Assembly: GCA_027051905.1 (NCBI GenBank)
Contig: JALUGO010000005.1
Span: 1 to 64,000, forward strand
Length of the DNA: 64,000 nt
Reading direction: 5' to 3'
Source of the DNA: Desulfurobacteriaceae bacterium
Lineage (GTDB): Bacteria > Aquificota > Aquificia > Desulfurobacteriales > Desulfurobacteriaceae
Below, in pieces: positions 17,206 through 25,497 of the stretch (positions within the stretch are counted from its first letter, which is position 1; each line of letters starts with the position of its first letter). The notes beneath the pieces were generated by a model. The model did no database searches. It worked only from the letters and a program-made list of their open reading frames with translations, and was not told the DNA's origin. Made by a program: the position numbers and the translations under genes.

Positions 17206-18464
17206 AACCGCACAACCTCTCTATTAAAGGCGTGATGTTTCATCTCTTCTCCAGTGGGGTAGCCGTGAACAAAAGCCGTTTTTACCGGAGTCAGGGTATC
17301 AAGGATAACCTCTAACTCCTCTCTGTCGGAGTGGGCAGAGAGATGATGCCTCTCTATCTGACACTTAAAGACAGAAAGGAGTTCCCTGCTGGAGAGAAGT
17401 CTGTATCCAAAGCTCTCCTCTGCCATGTATCCGCTGAAGACGATGGAGCTCTTCCTGTTTCTGGAAAGGAGCTTACTGTAAATAAAGGAGGGAGTTCCCT
17501 CAACCAGCATTCCGGAGGTTGCAAGTATGCAGTCTGCCTCCCTGAGGTTCTCCCTGCACGCCTCTTCAAATGATAGCCCCTGGTAAACGGGGGCAGGCTG
17601 AACGTAGTAGTTGAAAAGGGTTCTGTTTAAGAGGTTCTCGTAGATGGTTGAAACATCTCTGGCAAGGCCGTCAACGTAAACTGTAATTGGGGGAATTTCA
17701 CCTCTCCTCATCCCCTCAGAGAGGAGCAGTAGAATCTCCTGGGCCCTTCCAAGGGCAAAGGCGGGGATGAGCACCTTTCCTCCCCTCTCAACCGTTTTTT
17801 TAACGGTCTCAAGGAGTTCCCTCTCATCCTCTTCTCTCTTAAACCGCCTGTCTGAGTAGAAGTATGTGCTCTCAAGGACTAAAAAGTCTGCCTTGTGGGA
17901 GGGGAGCTCCGCCCTCCCAACACTTCTCTGACTGGAAAGGGAAATATCTCCCGAGTGAAAGGCCAGAGAGCTATCTCCGTAGTAGATTCCGACAGAGGCA
18001 GCACCCAGAACGTGGCCGGCCGGGTAGAGAACAACTTCAACATCTCCTACCTCTATCCTGTCGAAAAATTCCCTCCTCTCAACTCTTGAGAGGGCTTCAT
18101 CCAGCATCCGGTATTCCTTCCACTCTTCCTCAGAGTTCCTGTCGGCTATGTGGCGAACCTTTATGGCGTCCTCAACCATGAGGGAAAGGAGTTGAGCAGT
18201 TTCGTGGGTTGTATAGATGGGAGTTTCTGGGTAAAGGGCAGAAAGGAGATGGATGCTGCCGCAGTGGTCCACGTGGGCATGGGTTATGACTATGGCATCA
18301 AGCTCCGGGGCAAGAGCTTTGAGGAAGTCAAAGTCCGGGTAAGGCTCCTGCTTTGAGAACCTTATCCCGGAGTCAACGAGTATCCTCTTCCCGGAAACTA
18401 TGTAGAGATAACAGCTCGCTCCTATTTCGTTTCCGCCGCCAATGGGTATAAAGAGATTTTCCAT
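17202..18464 (-). CDS. Beta-CASP metallo-beta-lactamase nuclease (CPSF/Ysh1 type)
   Basis: 420 residues. The metallo-beta-lactamase signature is HAHVDHCGS near residue 62, with AGHVLGAAS and FHSGDIS supplying further metal ligands. The inserted beta-CASP domain carries VLIPAFALGRAQEILLLL, TSGMLVEG and the late His motif HLSAHSDREEL. This layout is that of RNA-processing endonucleases of the CPSF-73/Ysh1-like group, without the KH domains of archaeal relatives. RNase J has a different C-terminal domain. It is followed by the actin/Hsp70-like gene with a 4-base overlap, so they are probably partners. It acts in the cytoplasm on RNA, with target unknown. Confidence 0.9.
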   Translation of the reverse strand: MENLFIPIGGGNEIGASCYLYIVSGKRILVDSGIRFSKQEPYPDFDFLKALAPELDAIVITHAHVDHCGSIHLLSALYPETPIYTTHETAQLLSLMVEDAIKVRHIADRNSEEEWKEYRMLDEALSRVERREFFDRIEVGDVEVVLYPAGHVLGAASVGIYYGDSSLAFHSGDISLSSQRSVGRAELPSHKADFLVLESTYFYSDRRFKREEDERELLETVKKTVERGGKVLIPAFALGRAQEILLLLSEGMRRGEIPPITVYVDGLARDVSTIYENLLNRTLFNYYVQPAPVYQGLSFEEACRENLREADCILATSGMLVEGTPSFIYSKLLSRNRKSSIVFSGYMAEESFGYRLLSSRELLSVFKCQIERHHLSAHSDREELEVILDTLTPVKTAFVHGYPTGEEMKHHAFNREVVRF

Positions 18465-18478
18465 AAACAGGGAATTTA

Positions 18479-18937
18479 TTACCTGCCGTAAAGACCTACA
18501 AGCTCATCCTGAGCCAGAACGTGCCCCTCTAAAGCCTCAAGGAACTGTGCCTTCTCCACTCCCGGGGGTAAACCGAGGGATGGAACGTCTAAAGCGAAAA
18601 TAACGAAGAAATACCTGTGGGGATTCCCAGGAGGAGGACAAGGACCTCCATAGCCCACTCTTCCAAAGTCGTTCAATCCCTGTTTAATTCCATACTCAAG
18701 CTCGGAAACAGGAGGAACGTCTTCCGGAAGCCCTTCAAAGGTGGCAGGGATGTCGTAGATTATCCAGTGGGTAAAGACTCCACCGGGGGCATCCGGATCA
18801 TCTACAAGGATGGCAAAGCTCCTCGTATCCTCAGGGGGTTCAAGAAAGAGAAGAGGAGGGGAAATATCCTCTCCGTCGCAGGTATATTTGACTGGGACAT
18901 ACTCCCCGTTTCCGAAAGCGGGACTGAACAGTCTCAT
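18479..18937 (-). CDS. YbhB/YbcL-family phosphatidylethanolamine-binding-like protein
   Basis: 152 residues. The PEBP signature DDPDAPGGVFTHWIIYDIP lies near residue 45 and a second conserved block GPCPPPGNPHRYFF near 97. The family binds anionic groups in a small pocket. Bacterial members have no settled function and are often called Raf kinase inhibitor-like. No signal peptide is present, so it is cytoplasmic. It lies 14 bases upstream of the beta-CASP gene and may belong to that operon. Confidence 0.9.
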   Translation of the reverse strand: MRLFSPAFGNGEYVPVKYTCDGEDISPPLLFLEPPEDTRSFAILVDDPDAPGGVFTHWIIYDIPATFEGLPEDVPPVSELEYGIKQGLNDFGRVGYGGPCPPPGNPHRYFFVIFALDVPSLGLPPGVEKAQFLEALEGHVLAQDELVGLYGR

Positions 18938-18977
18938 CTCTCCCTCCTACACGGTTCTCTTTTAGTTTACCACTTTG

Positions 18978-19985
18978 TTAAAAAACGAAGTCAACAGGCC
19001 TTCCACATCTGGGGCACCTGCCGTCTGGCGTGAACAGAATCTCAACGCTATAACCTGCCCGCCTGACCAGGAGCTCCCCACACTGGGGGCAGTATGTGGA
19101 CTCCCTCTCCGGCTCGATAACGTTCCCAACGTAGACATACCACAGGTATTCCCTGCTTACCTCGTAGGCCATATCGATAACCTCAACGGGAGTGGGAGGC
19201 GTATCCATCAGTTTGTAGGCAGGGAAAAACCTTGAGTAGTGGATAGGAACGTCTTTCCCAAGGTTTTCTGCAATCCACTTTGCATAGCGTTCGAAGTTTT
19301 CAGGAGTAAACTCCTCAAAACCAGGAACTATGAGTTTCGTAAGCTCTAAATGTTTACCGGCCTTTTTTATCTCCTCACACACCTGCCAGACGTTGGGGTT
19401 GGGAAAGGCAGAGAACTTCAGGTAGTAGTCCCTGTCCATCCCTTTAAGGTCAACGTTAAAAGCGTCGATGAGGGGGAGGAGCTCCCTCAAAGCCTCCATG
19501 TTGATGTTCCCGTTGGTCACCATCACGTTCTTCAAACCGGCCTCTTTTATCTTCTCGGCCGTATCCTTCACATATTCAAACCAGATAATCGGATCGTTGT
19601 AGGTATAGGCAATCCCTATGGAGCCGTAGCGCCTTGCGTATTCAACGGCCATTTCCGGGGTAAATACCTGCCTCAGGTGGGGGGTATCCCGGCGGGAAAT
19701 CTCCCAGTTCTGACAGGACTTACAGTCTAGGTTGCAGCCGTTGGTTCCAATGGAGAAGATAACGGAACCGGGGTAGAAGTGATACAGAGGCTTTTTCTCT
19801 ATGGGATCGTAGTTCGCAGAGGTTATCTCAGAGTAAACAGTAGTGTAGAGCTTCCCACTTTCATTAACCCGAACAAGGCAGAAACCCCTTCCCCCATCTG
19901 GAATTACACACTCCCTGGGACAGAGCGTGCACTTTACTTTTCCCCCTTCCAGTGGCTCCCAATACCTGGCTACCGTTTTCGGCAT
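18978..19985 (-). CDS. amrS: AmmeMemoRadiSam system radical SAM enzyme
   Basis: 335 residues. The N-terminus has CTLCPREC, the radical SAM motif CNLDCKSCQNW (CxxxCxxC) follows near residue 85, and a zinc-ribbon tail has two CxxC pairs (CPQCGELL and CPRCGRPV). This order is diagnostic of the AmmeMemoRadiSam family, which is related to pyruvate-formate-lyase activating enzymes and normally works with AMMECR1 and MEMO proteins. Those partners are not in this window. The family is proposed to modify proteins or RNA, but the substrate is unknown. The ATG follows AGGAGGGAG. Confidence 0.92.
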   Translation of the reverse strand: MPKTVARYWEPLEGGKVKCTLCPRECVIPDGGRGFCLVRVNESGKLYTTVYSEITSANYDPIEKKPLYHFYPGSVIFSIGTNGCNLDCKSCQNWEISRRDTPHLRQVFTPEMAVEYARRYGSIGIAYTYNDPIIWFEYVKDTAEKIKEAGLKNVMVTNGNINMEALRELLPLIDAFNVDLKGMDRDYYLKFSAFPNPNVWQVCEEIKKAGKHLELTKLIVPGFEEFTPENFERYAKWIAENLGKDVPIHYSRFFPAYKLMDTPPTPVEVIDMAYEVSREYLWYVYVGNVIEPERESTYCPQCGELLVRRAGYSVEILFTPDGRCPRCGRPVDFVF

Positions 19986-20091
19986 TTCTCCCTCCTGACA
20001 GATAGAATTCCCTTCTCCTTAATTCAATTTAAGTCTTTTCTGCAAAAACAGTTATAAAATGTTAAATAAATGAACAAACAGAAAAGGAGAC

Positions 20092-21114
20092 ATGATGGGG
20101 GAAAGCGAAAACCTGTTCGATATTCCTGCCTACATTAGAACAGGAAATAAAAAACTCAGGGTAATAAAACTCGGAGCAAACGGGCTTATTCTCGAAAACA
20201 AACCAGAAATACCGCTAGAAGAAATAATCACAGTAGAGTTCATATTTCCATATGATGCCTACAACGAGTTAATCATTCCAAAACTGAAGATCAAATGCAA
20301 GGAAGCGAACGGGAAACTATACTGTCAATTTATAGATCCTTCAAAGGAACAGGAAGACCTTATCAGGTTCATAATCAGAGAACACCTGTGGAAAAGAATT
20401 ATCTCTATTCCCAGTGAGTTTATGAATTACACCCAAGACAAGAAAGTAAGAGAGGAACTTTTAATACTGCAAAGAGATCTATCCCTTAAAGATAAAATAC
20501 ATAAAATCCTGCTTGTAGCTGTTCTAATGTTCGTAGGCAGTCTTCTAACTTTAACAGCAAGTAGCTTTCTCAAAGAAGAACCAAAACCCTTATCAATATC
20601 AATCAAATATTCTGAGAGAAGTGAAAATTTTGAAAAGAACTCTTTCAAATACCCACCCATTCCTGAAAAAGAAAACACCCAGCCGGAAAACCCGATATCA
20701 AAAGACAACAACCAAACTACAAAACCCCAACAAACTACGGAAAAGTCAGTAACTTCAAAGGAAACGAACTCTATTCAGGAAGTTAAATACCCTGAAAATT
20801 TACGGAAAGAAGAAAAGTCCAAAGATTCTACAATTAAACTCTCTCCAAAAAGAAACTACTACTGTGTTCAGGTAGCATCAGATACTCTACCAGATAGACT
20901 AATACCCCTGGCCAAAAAGCTTGAAGACCTACCGTTCGTTAGAGTAGAAAAAGTGGGAAGGTTTTACACCCTGAGAATCGGATTCAGCAGAACGCATAGG
21001 GAAGGAAAAATACTGGCAGAAAAGGTAAAAGAGCGAATTCAGGGAAAGATCTTCTTAAGAATCTGCGCCTATAGACCTAAAAGGTGGATTTACCCGCAAA
21101 CAGAAGAGAGGTAG
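20092..21114 (+). CDS. Membrane protein with PilZ-like N-terminus and SPOR domain
   Basis: 340 residues. Residues 1-100 look like a small beta-barrel of the PilZ type (RVIKLGANGLILENKPEIPLEE), but the cyclic-di-GMP RxxxR motif is not obvious. One membrane helix lies at 139-158, then a long Pro/Lys/Thr-rich linker and a C-terminal SPOR domain at about 255-325 (YYCVQVASDT, FYTLRIGFS). SPOR domains bind stripped peptidoglycan at the septum, so this topology puts a signal domain inside and a wall-binding domain outside. The gene stands alone and converges on selU, overlapping it by 25 bases. It is more AT-rich than its neighbours. Confidence 0.7.
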   Translation: MMGESENLFDIPAYIRTGNKKLRVIKLGANGLILENKPEIPLEEIITVEFIFPYDAYNELIIPKLKIKCKEANGKLYCQFIDPSKEQEDLIRFIIREHLWKRIISIPSEFMNYTQDKKVREELLILQRDLSLKDKIHKILLVAVLMFVGSLLTLTASSFLKEEPKPLSISIKYSERSENFEKNSFKYPPIPEKENTQPENPISKDNNQTTKPQQTTEKSVTSKETNSIQEVKYPENLRKEEKSKDSTIKLSPKRNYYCVQVASDTLPDRLIPLAKKLEDLPFVRVEKVGRFYTLRIGFSRTHREGKILAEKVKERIQGKIFLRICAYRPKRWIYPQTEER

Positions 21115-22121
21115 TACTCCACAGTTGAAATTGCCTCTTCAAGGTTTGCCACTCTGTAAGGCTTTACGCTATCGGGCGTTGAACGGGCGTAGAGCTTGTC
21201 GTAGTAGTTAATCATAAGCTCTGAAACTGCTTCAGTATATCTCTTTTCCCTTATGAGCCCTTCTATCTCTCTGAATTTTTCATCGCCCAAAATCTTCCTG
21301 ATTCTCGAAAGGGCTTCAAGGTAAACCGTAGAAGGGAAACGGTCTACCCCGTAGTCTTCCATTGAGATCTTTACCCTTTCTTCAAGGGGGAGCTCCACGT
21401 AAATCTTCTCTCCCCTTTCCATGGCCTTCCAGAAGGGTTCAGGAATAAAGAGTCTTCCTATCTTCCTGCTCTCCCCTTCAATCAAAATGCAGGGGGCATC
21501 TTTCAACCTCTCAACCTCCTGCCATAAAAGGGCATCAAACATCTTCTGGGACGGTTGATCAAGCCCTATCCCTCCGAAAACCGACCCCCTATGGCCTGCA
21601 AGCCCTTCAAGGTCTATGACGGGATAACCTTTCTCCTTCAGAGCTCTAATTATCCGCGTCTTTCCAGAACCTGTGGGGCCATAAAGAACTATCAGCTTTT
21701 TATCCTTCAGAACCTCTGCCATCCTGTTCAGAATGTATTTCCTGAAAGCCCTATACCCCCCTTCAAGCCTTGGAACGCTTACGCCAGCCAGCGTGCAGAT
21801 GGCTGCAACTGCAAGACTCCTCATCCCTCCCCGCCAGCAGTAAACAACCACTTTCCCTTCCCTATCTTTTATCTCTTTTATCTGTCTCACTATCTTGTGG
21901 AGCTTCGGACCAACTATCTCAAGGGCGTAAAGCCTTGCCTCCTTCTCCCCCTTCTCGTAGTAAACCTGAGAGACCTTCTTCCTCTCTTCAGCGGAAAAGA
22001 GCGGAACGTTGTAGGCACCAGGGATGTGAAACTCCTCAAACTCCTCAGGAGTTCTGGTATCTATAAACCTGTAACCCTTGTTTAGGGCTTCTTCTACAGT
22101 TATCTCTCTAACTAACTCCAT
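21090..22121 (-). CDS. selU: tRNA 2-selenouridine synthase
   Basis: 343 residues. Replaces sulfur with selenium in the wobble base of certain tRNAs, using selenophosphate. The rhodanese domain has its catalytic Cys95 in VVYCWRGGMRS, and a P-loop domain follows with GPTGSGKT at 147-154. The length is that of MnmH/SelU. Its presence implies that the cell makes selenophosphate (SelD), which matters for the candidate selenoprotein gene 4 kb away. The start overlaps the upstream methyltransferase gene by 10 bases. Confidence 0.95.
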   Translation of the reverse strand: MELVREITVEEALNKGYRFIDTRTPEEFEEFHIPGAYNVPLFSAEERKKVSQVYYEKGEKEARLYALEIVGPKLHKIVRQIKEIKDREGKVVVYCWRGGMRSLAVAAICTLAGVSVPRLEGGYRAFRKYILNRMAEVLKDKKLIVLYGPTGSGKTRIIRALKEKGYPVIDLEGLAGHRGSVFGGIGLDQPSQKMFDALLWQEVERLKDAPCILIEGESRKIGRLFIPEPFWKAMERGEKIYVELPLEERVKISMEDYGVDRFPSTVYLEALSRIRKILGDEKFREIEGLIREKRYTEAVSELMINYYDKLYARSTPDSVKPYRVANLEEAISTVEYYLSSVCG

Positions 22122-22807
22122 CTCTCCACCCTGAAAAGGGCAACCGCAAAAGCCCCTACTGGAAGGTTGAAACCAAGCTTTCTCTCTAAACTCTCATTTA
22201 CAAAACTGCCGATGGTTAAATTAAGCGTTGTGAGGAACTTTTCCAGCTTAACCCTTTTCCTGCCAACCTCCCTGACGTAGCGGGCTATCTCCTCAAGCTC
22301 TCTCTTCGTCAAAAAGCTGGAAGAGGAATAGACGGAACTCCCCCCAAACAGAACCTTCAGTTCCCTGTAAAGGTTCAAAAGTGAAAATCTGTTGAGGAAT
22401 GCAACAAGAACAGCCCTCCTTGAAACCCTAACGGCCTCGAAGAAGGCCCTTCTCCTGTCTGTAATAAACTCAAGGCTGGTAATAAAGCAGGAAAGGTCAA
22501 AAGAATCGTCGGGAAACGGCAGTGAGAGAGCCGTTCCGTTTACAAGTTTCCTCAACCCCTTCCTCCTTGCCTGAAGGAGCATGTCAAAGGAGAGGTCGAG
22601 GCCGACAGGTTCACCAAAACCGTTTTTCTTTAAAAAGTCCATCCAGATGCCCGTTCCGCAGCCCACCTCCAGAGTCGCTGCTCTTTTAAAGGCAGAAAGG
22701 GCGTTAAGGAGGAGCTTCCCCTCAAGCCTGAAAATCACTTTTCCGTGTGGGGTTTCAAAAAAGTGGTCGTAATTCTCGGCAACTTTTCCGGAAAAGGGAT
22801 TACTCAC
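22112..22807 (-). CDS. Class I SAM-dependent methyltransferase
   Basis: 231 residues. The SAM-binding motif I is ATLEVGCGTGIWMDFL near residue 45, motif II is PVGLDLSFDML, and LSLPFPDDSFDLSCF is motif III/IV, as in UbiE/type 11 methyltransferases. The C-terminal half (residues 130-231) is basic and hydrophobic and may confer specificity. The substrate is unknown. It is sandwiched between the nurA-like gene (8-base overlap) and selU (10-base overlap), so it might act on RNA, but that is only guilt by association. Confidence 0.85.
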   Translation of the reverse strand: MSNPFSGKVAENYDHFFETPHGKVIFRLEGKLLLNALSAFKRAATLEVGCGTGIWMDFLKKNGFGEPVGLDLSFDMLLQARRKGLRKLVNGTALSLPFPDDSFDLSCFITSLEFITDRRRAFFEAVRVSRRAVLVAFLNRFSLLNLYRELKVLFGGSSVYSSSSFLTKRELEEIARYVREVGRKRVKLEKFLTTLNLTIGSFVNESLERKLGFNLPVGAFAVALFRVERWS

Positions 22808-23870
22808 CCAGTCCCTCCCTGCCCGTAACGCCCCTCAGCTTCAATATTCTCAAAACCTCTTCAAGGTCTGCCGAGGTAATTTTCACACTCCTGTGGACTT
22901 CGGCAAGGGGAAAGGGATAACCGGAAACGGAGTAGTAGTTCAGGTAGCTCAGGACTGAAGCAAAGTCTATATCTCCGAAAACCTCCACTTTGTAAACCCA
23001 GTCTCCGGGCTTTACAAAAGAGACTGTAAACTCAAAATTCCTGAGGAGTTCCTCAAATTCACCGGGGTAGTAGAACTTCTCTTCCTCCGTAAGTGAAAGT
23101 AAAACAGGCTCTGAATAGCCGGAAGGCAGGTTTAAAAGGTTTAAAACGGCAATGTCTGGAAGCAGGTTGTCAAGTTCGTAGTGGCGGGAGTCAGACCGTT
23201 TTGAGACGGAAATAACCGCCTTCCCATCACTTTTCGCCCTTTCAAGGAGAAGGTAGATGGTATAGAGATACTCAAGGTATTCGAGGTAGCCGGAAACGAC
23301 AGCGTATTCCCTTCCGGAAAACTCCTCAGTCACCTTCCTGTAAAACTCTTTCGAATTAATTCTCCCGGTCGAATAGACATCCTTTAACTCTTCAAATAGA
23401 GTCAGCGCTTTTTTTCTCAAGCTGCTGTTCCTGTCAATCTCGTGGAAAAAGGCAGCAGGCCTTAAAAGAGCTCCAATAACAGAACCGTCTAACAGGAGAA
23501 GGTCAACCTCTGAAAGAACCGAAAGGGCTCTTTTGAACTCCAGAATTCCCATAAGGGTTCTGAGGCGAGAGTCTGAATACTCGTAGGGTTTTAAAAGGTC
23601 AACATCGGCATCTATATAAAGCCTTCCGGGCTCTCCTCCCTGGAAAACTATTGAAGCAGCTCCGAGGGCGTAAACAACATATCCGGCAAAGTCCTTTCTG
23701 TTTCTGCTACCGTCAACGGCGGCAGCAGAGGAGGGAGCGGAAGGAGGGGGGAGCTCTCCCCTCCACAACTCAGCCACCTTTTCCCTTACCTTCTCAAGAC
23801 CATCGGGGGAGGGTGAAATACTTCCAAGCCTCTTATAGGCAACTTCGACCAGAATACCCTTAATGGTCAA
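22800..23870 (-). CDS. nurA: NurA-domain nuclease
   Basis: 356 residues. The NurA motif SAAAVDGSRNRKDFAGYVVYALG near residue 48 supplies the first catalytic Asp, and a second Asp-rich strand is DLLLLDGSVIGALL near 123. NurA is a 5'-3' nuclease that works with the HerA translocase in end resection in archaea and some thermophilic bacteria. HerA is not adjacent. The start is TTG behind GGAGG. Two genes, methyltransferase and selU, follow by overlap, so all three are one operon. Confidence 0.82.
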   Translation of the reverse strand: MTIKGILVEVAYKRLGSISPSPDGLEKVREKVAELWRGELPPPSAPSSAAAVDGSRNRKDFAGYVVYALGAASIVFQGGEPGRLYIDADVDLLKPYEYSDSRLRTLMGILEFKRALSVLSEVDLLLLDGSVIGALLRPAAFFHEIDRNSSLRKKALTLFEELKDVYSTGRINSKEFYRKVTEEFSGREYAVVSGYLEYLEYLYTIYLLLERAKSDGKAVISVSKRSDSRHYELDNLLPDIAVLNLLNLPSGYSEPVLLSLTEEEKFYYPGEFEELLRNFEFTVSFVKPGDWVYKVEVFGDIDFASVLSYLNYYSVSGYPFPLAEVHRSVKITSADLEEVLRILKLRGVTGREGLGE

Positions 23871-23892
23871 GCCTTATAACCTCCAGAATTTG

Positions 23893-23901
23893 CCTATATT
23901 A
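23893..23901. promoter_or_regulatory. Overlapping divergent -10 boxes between nurA and the penicillin-binding protein
   Basis: The 51-base gap between the divergent genes holds TATATTATA. On the minus strand it reads TATAAT (23901-23896), a perfect -10, and on the plus strand TATATT/TATTAT (23893-23900). RNA polymerase could not use both at once, so the two operons may exclude each other. I see no clear -35 for either. Confidence 0.4.
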
Positions 23902-23921
23902 TATGCAGTTGTGGAGGAACT

Positions 23922-25199
23922 ATGGAGAGAAAGCTAAAACTAATAGTGATACCAGTTCTTTCTTTTCTTCTCTTCTGGCTCTTAACAGGATTTGTCAACT
24001 CAAGTTTCTCGGTAAAAGAGAAAACACCCAACACAGACAGAACCGCCGTTAAGAAAGAAGAAATCCCAACCTTAGTAAAAGAGCTTAGAAGCGACTTCAA
24101 ACTCCAGTATAGCCTCTTTAAAAAGGCCTTTCTGGAAAACGGCAGATTCGTTTACAACACTGGAGATTACAGGATAGTCTTTACCGTAGATCCCCGGTTC
24201 CAGCAGGCTGTTGAAAAGGAGTTTGATAGGTTCAAGGTTAAGTATGGAGCGTTTGTAGCAGTTGACCCGGCTACTGGAAAAGTTTTAGCAGCCGTATCGA
24301 GCCTCAGCTACCCGGATCTTCTCCTTAAACGCTCATTCCCAACGGCCTCAACCTTTAAGATAGTAACGGCAGCAGCAGCTCTCGACACGGGAATTGCTAA
24401 ACCGGATACAGAGCTTACCTGCGGAGGCGTAGGAGACTCCTGCTCTCCCTCTGTCTGGCTCAACAGCTCATACAGGGTAAAGAGGAGGTTTTCCCAGGCC
24501 TTTGCAACCTCTGCAAACCCTTTCTTTGGGAACCTAGGAAGGCTGATGGGGAAGGAAACCCTGATGGAGTATGCCCACCGCTTTGGGTTCAACAGAAAGG
24601 GCTACAACTTCCCCTGGGGCATAGTTAGAGAACCGTTAGACGACTACGAACTGGCACTAACAGCAGCAGGTCTTGGAGATACAACCGCCAGCCCGTTTCA
24701 CGAAGCCCTTATGGCTCAGGCAGTTGTTAACGGCGGAGTAATGATGAAACCTTTCATAGTGGAAAAAGTTGTAGACCTGAAAACCGGAAGGGAGTATCTG
24801 CTTAAACCTTCACCTTTTCAGAGGGTAATGAAAAAGGAAACGGCAGACGAAATCAAAAAGATGATGGTTCTAACAGTTAAAGTAGGAACAGTGGCAGGTA
24901 AGAGATACTTCAAAAAGCTCAGCAGATACAGCAGCTTAACGGTAGGGGGTAAAACGGGAACCCTCACGGAAAGAAGCTACCCTGAAGGAAGATGTGAGTG
25001 GTTTACAGGGTTTTTCAGCTACGGCGGAAGAACCGTTGCGGTCTCCTCTGTTGCTGTAAACAACTGGCTCTACTACATATCGGGCTACGAAATAGCAGCA
25101 GTTGCAGCCGCCGATTTTGTTAAACTTCAGGAAAGGCTGGCAAAGGAGGGAAGAGATGTGCGTGTTCTGCAAGATAGTGAAGAAGGAAATTCCGGCTAA
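23922..25199 (+). CDS. Transpeptidase-only penicillin-binding protein
   Basis: 425 residues. A membrane anchor lies at about 7-25, with the enzyme outside. The serine nucleophile is in TASTFK (Ser143, Lys146), the second motif is SAN at 197-199 and the third is GGKTGT near residue 345. There is no glycosyltransferase domain and no long dimerisation domain, so it is a small class B-like D,D-transpeptidase which cross-links peptidoglycan. Paired cysteines (Cys168 and Cys174, in TCGGVGDSC) may form a disulfide in the periplasm. Its 3' end overlaps the HIT gene. Confidence 0.9.
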   Translation: MERKLKLIVIPVLSFLLFWLLTGFVNSSFSVKEKTPNTDRTAVKKEEIPTLVKELRSDFKLQYSLFKKAFLENGRFVYNTGDYRIVFTVDPRFQQAVEKEFDRFKVKYGAFVAVDPATGKVLAAVSSLSYPDLLLKRSFPTASTFKIVTAAAALDTGIAKPDTELTCGGVGDSCSPSVWLNSSYRVKRRFSQAFATSANPFFGNLGRLMGKETLMEYAHRFGFNRKGYNFPWGIVREPLDDYELALTAAGLGDTTASPFHEALMAQAVVNGGVMMKPFIVEKVVDLKTGREYLLKPSPFQRVMKKETADEIKKMMVLTVKVGTVAGKRYFKKLSRYSSLTVGGKTGTLTERSYPEGRCEWFTGFFSYGGRTVAVSSVAVNNWLYYISGYEIAAVAAADFVKLQERLAKEGRDVRVLQDSEEGNSG

Positions 25200-25497
25200 A
25201 GTTGTCTACGAAGACGACAGAGTAATGGCATTCCACGACATCAACCCCCAGGCTCCCGTTCACATTCTGGTAATTCCAAAGGAGCACATACCAACCCTAA
25301 ACGACCTGACGGAGGAGCATAAAGAACTGATAGGCCACATCTTTACAGTAATCAGGCAGATAGCTCAGGAAATGGGCATTGCCGAAAGCGGCTACAGAGT
25401 TCTTGTCAACTGTAACAGGGATGGAGGCCAGGAGATATACCACCTCCACTTTCACCTGTTAGGAGGAGCCCATCTTGGCCCAATGGTCTGCCGTTAA
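25156..25497 (+). CDS. HIT-family nucleotide phosphohydrolase
   Basis: 113 residues when started at the ATG at 25156, which has AAAGGAGGGAAGAG just before it and gives the standard MCVFCKIVKKEIPA opening. A longer frame exists but adds 18 residues of non-family sequence. The signature HLHFHLLGG (HxHxH) is at the C-terminus and CxxC at the start may bind zinc. HIT proteins hydrolyse AMP-linked compounds such as AMP-lysine or dinucleotides. The gene begins inside the penicillin-binding protein gene (44-base overlap). Confidence 0.95.
   Translation: MCVFCKIVKKEIPAKVVYEDDRVMAFHDINPQAPVHILVIPKEHIPTLNDLTEEHKELIGHIFTVIRQIAQEMGIAESGYRVLVNCNRDGGQEIYHLHFHLLGGAHLGPMVCR

Noticed and set aside
17331-18356. 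Several overlapping frames of 64-105 codons opposite the beta-CASP gene
   Set aside because: They are shadows of a well-conserved coding region with intact catalytic motifs.
25102-25155. An 18-residue N-terminal extension of the HIT protein
   Set aside because: The ATG at 25156 has a strong ribosome site and matches the family start; the extension is translated penicillin-binding protein sequence in another frame.
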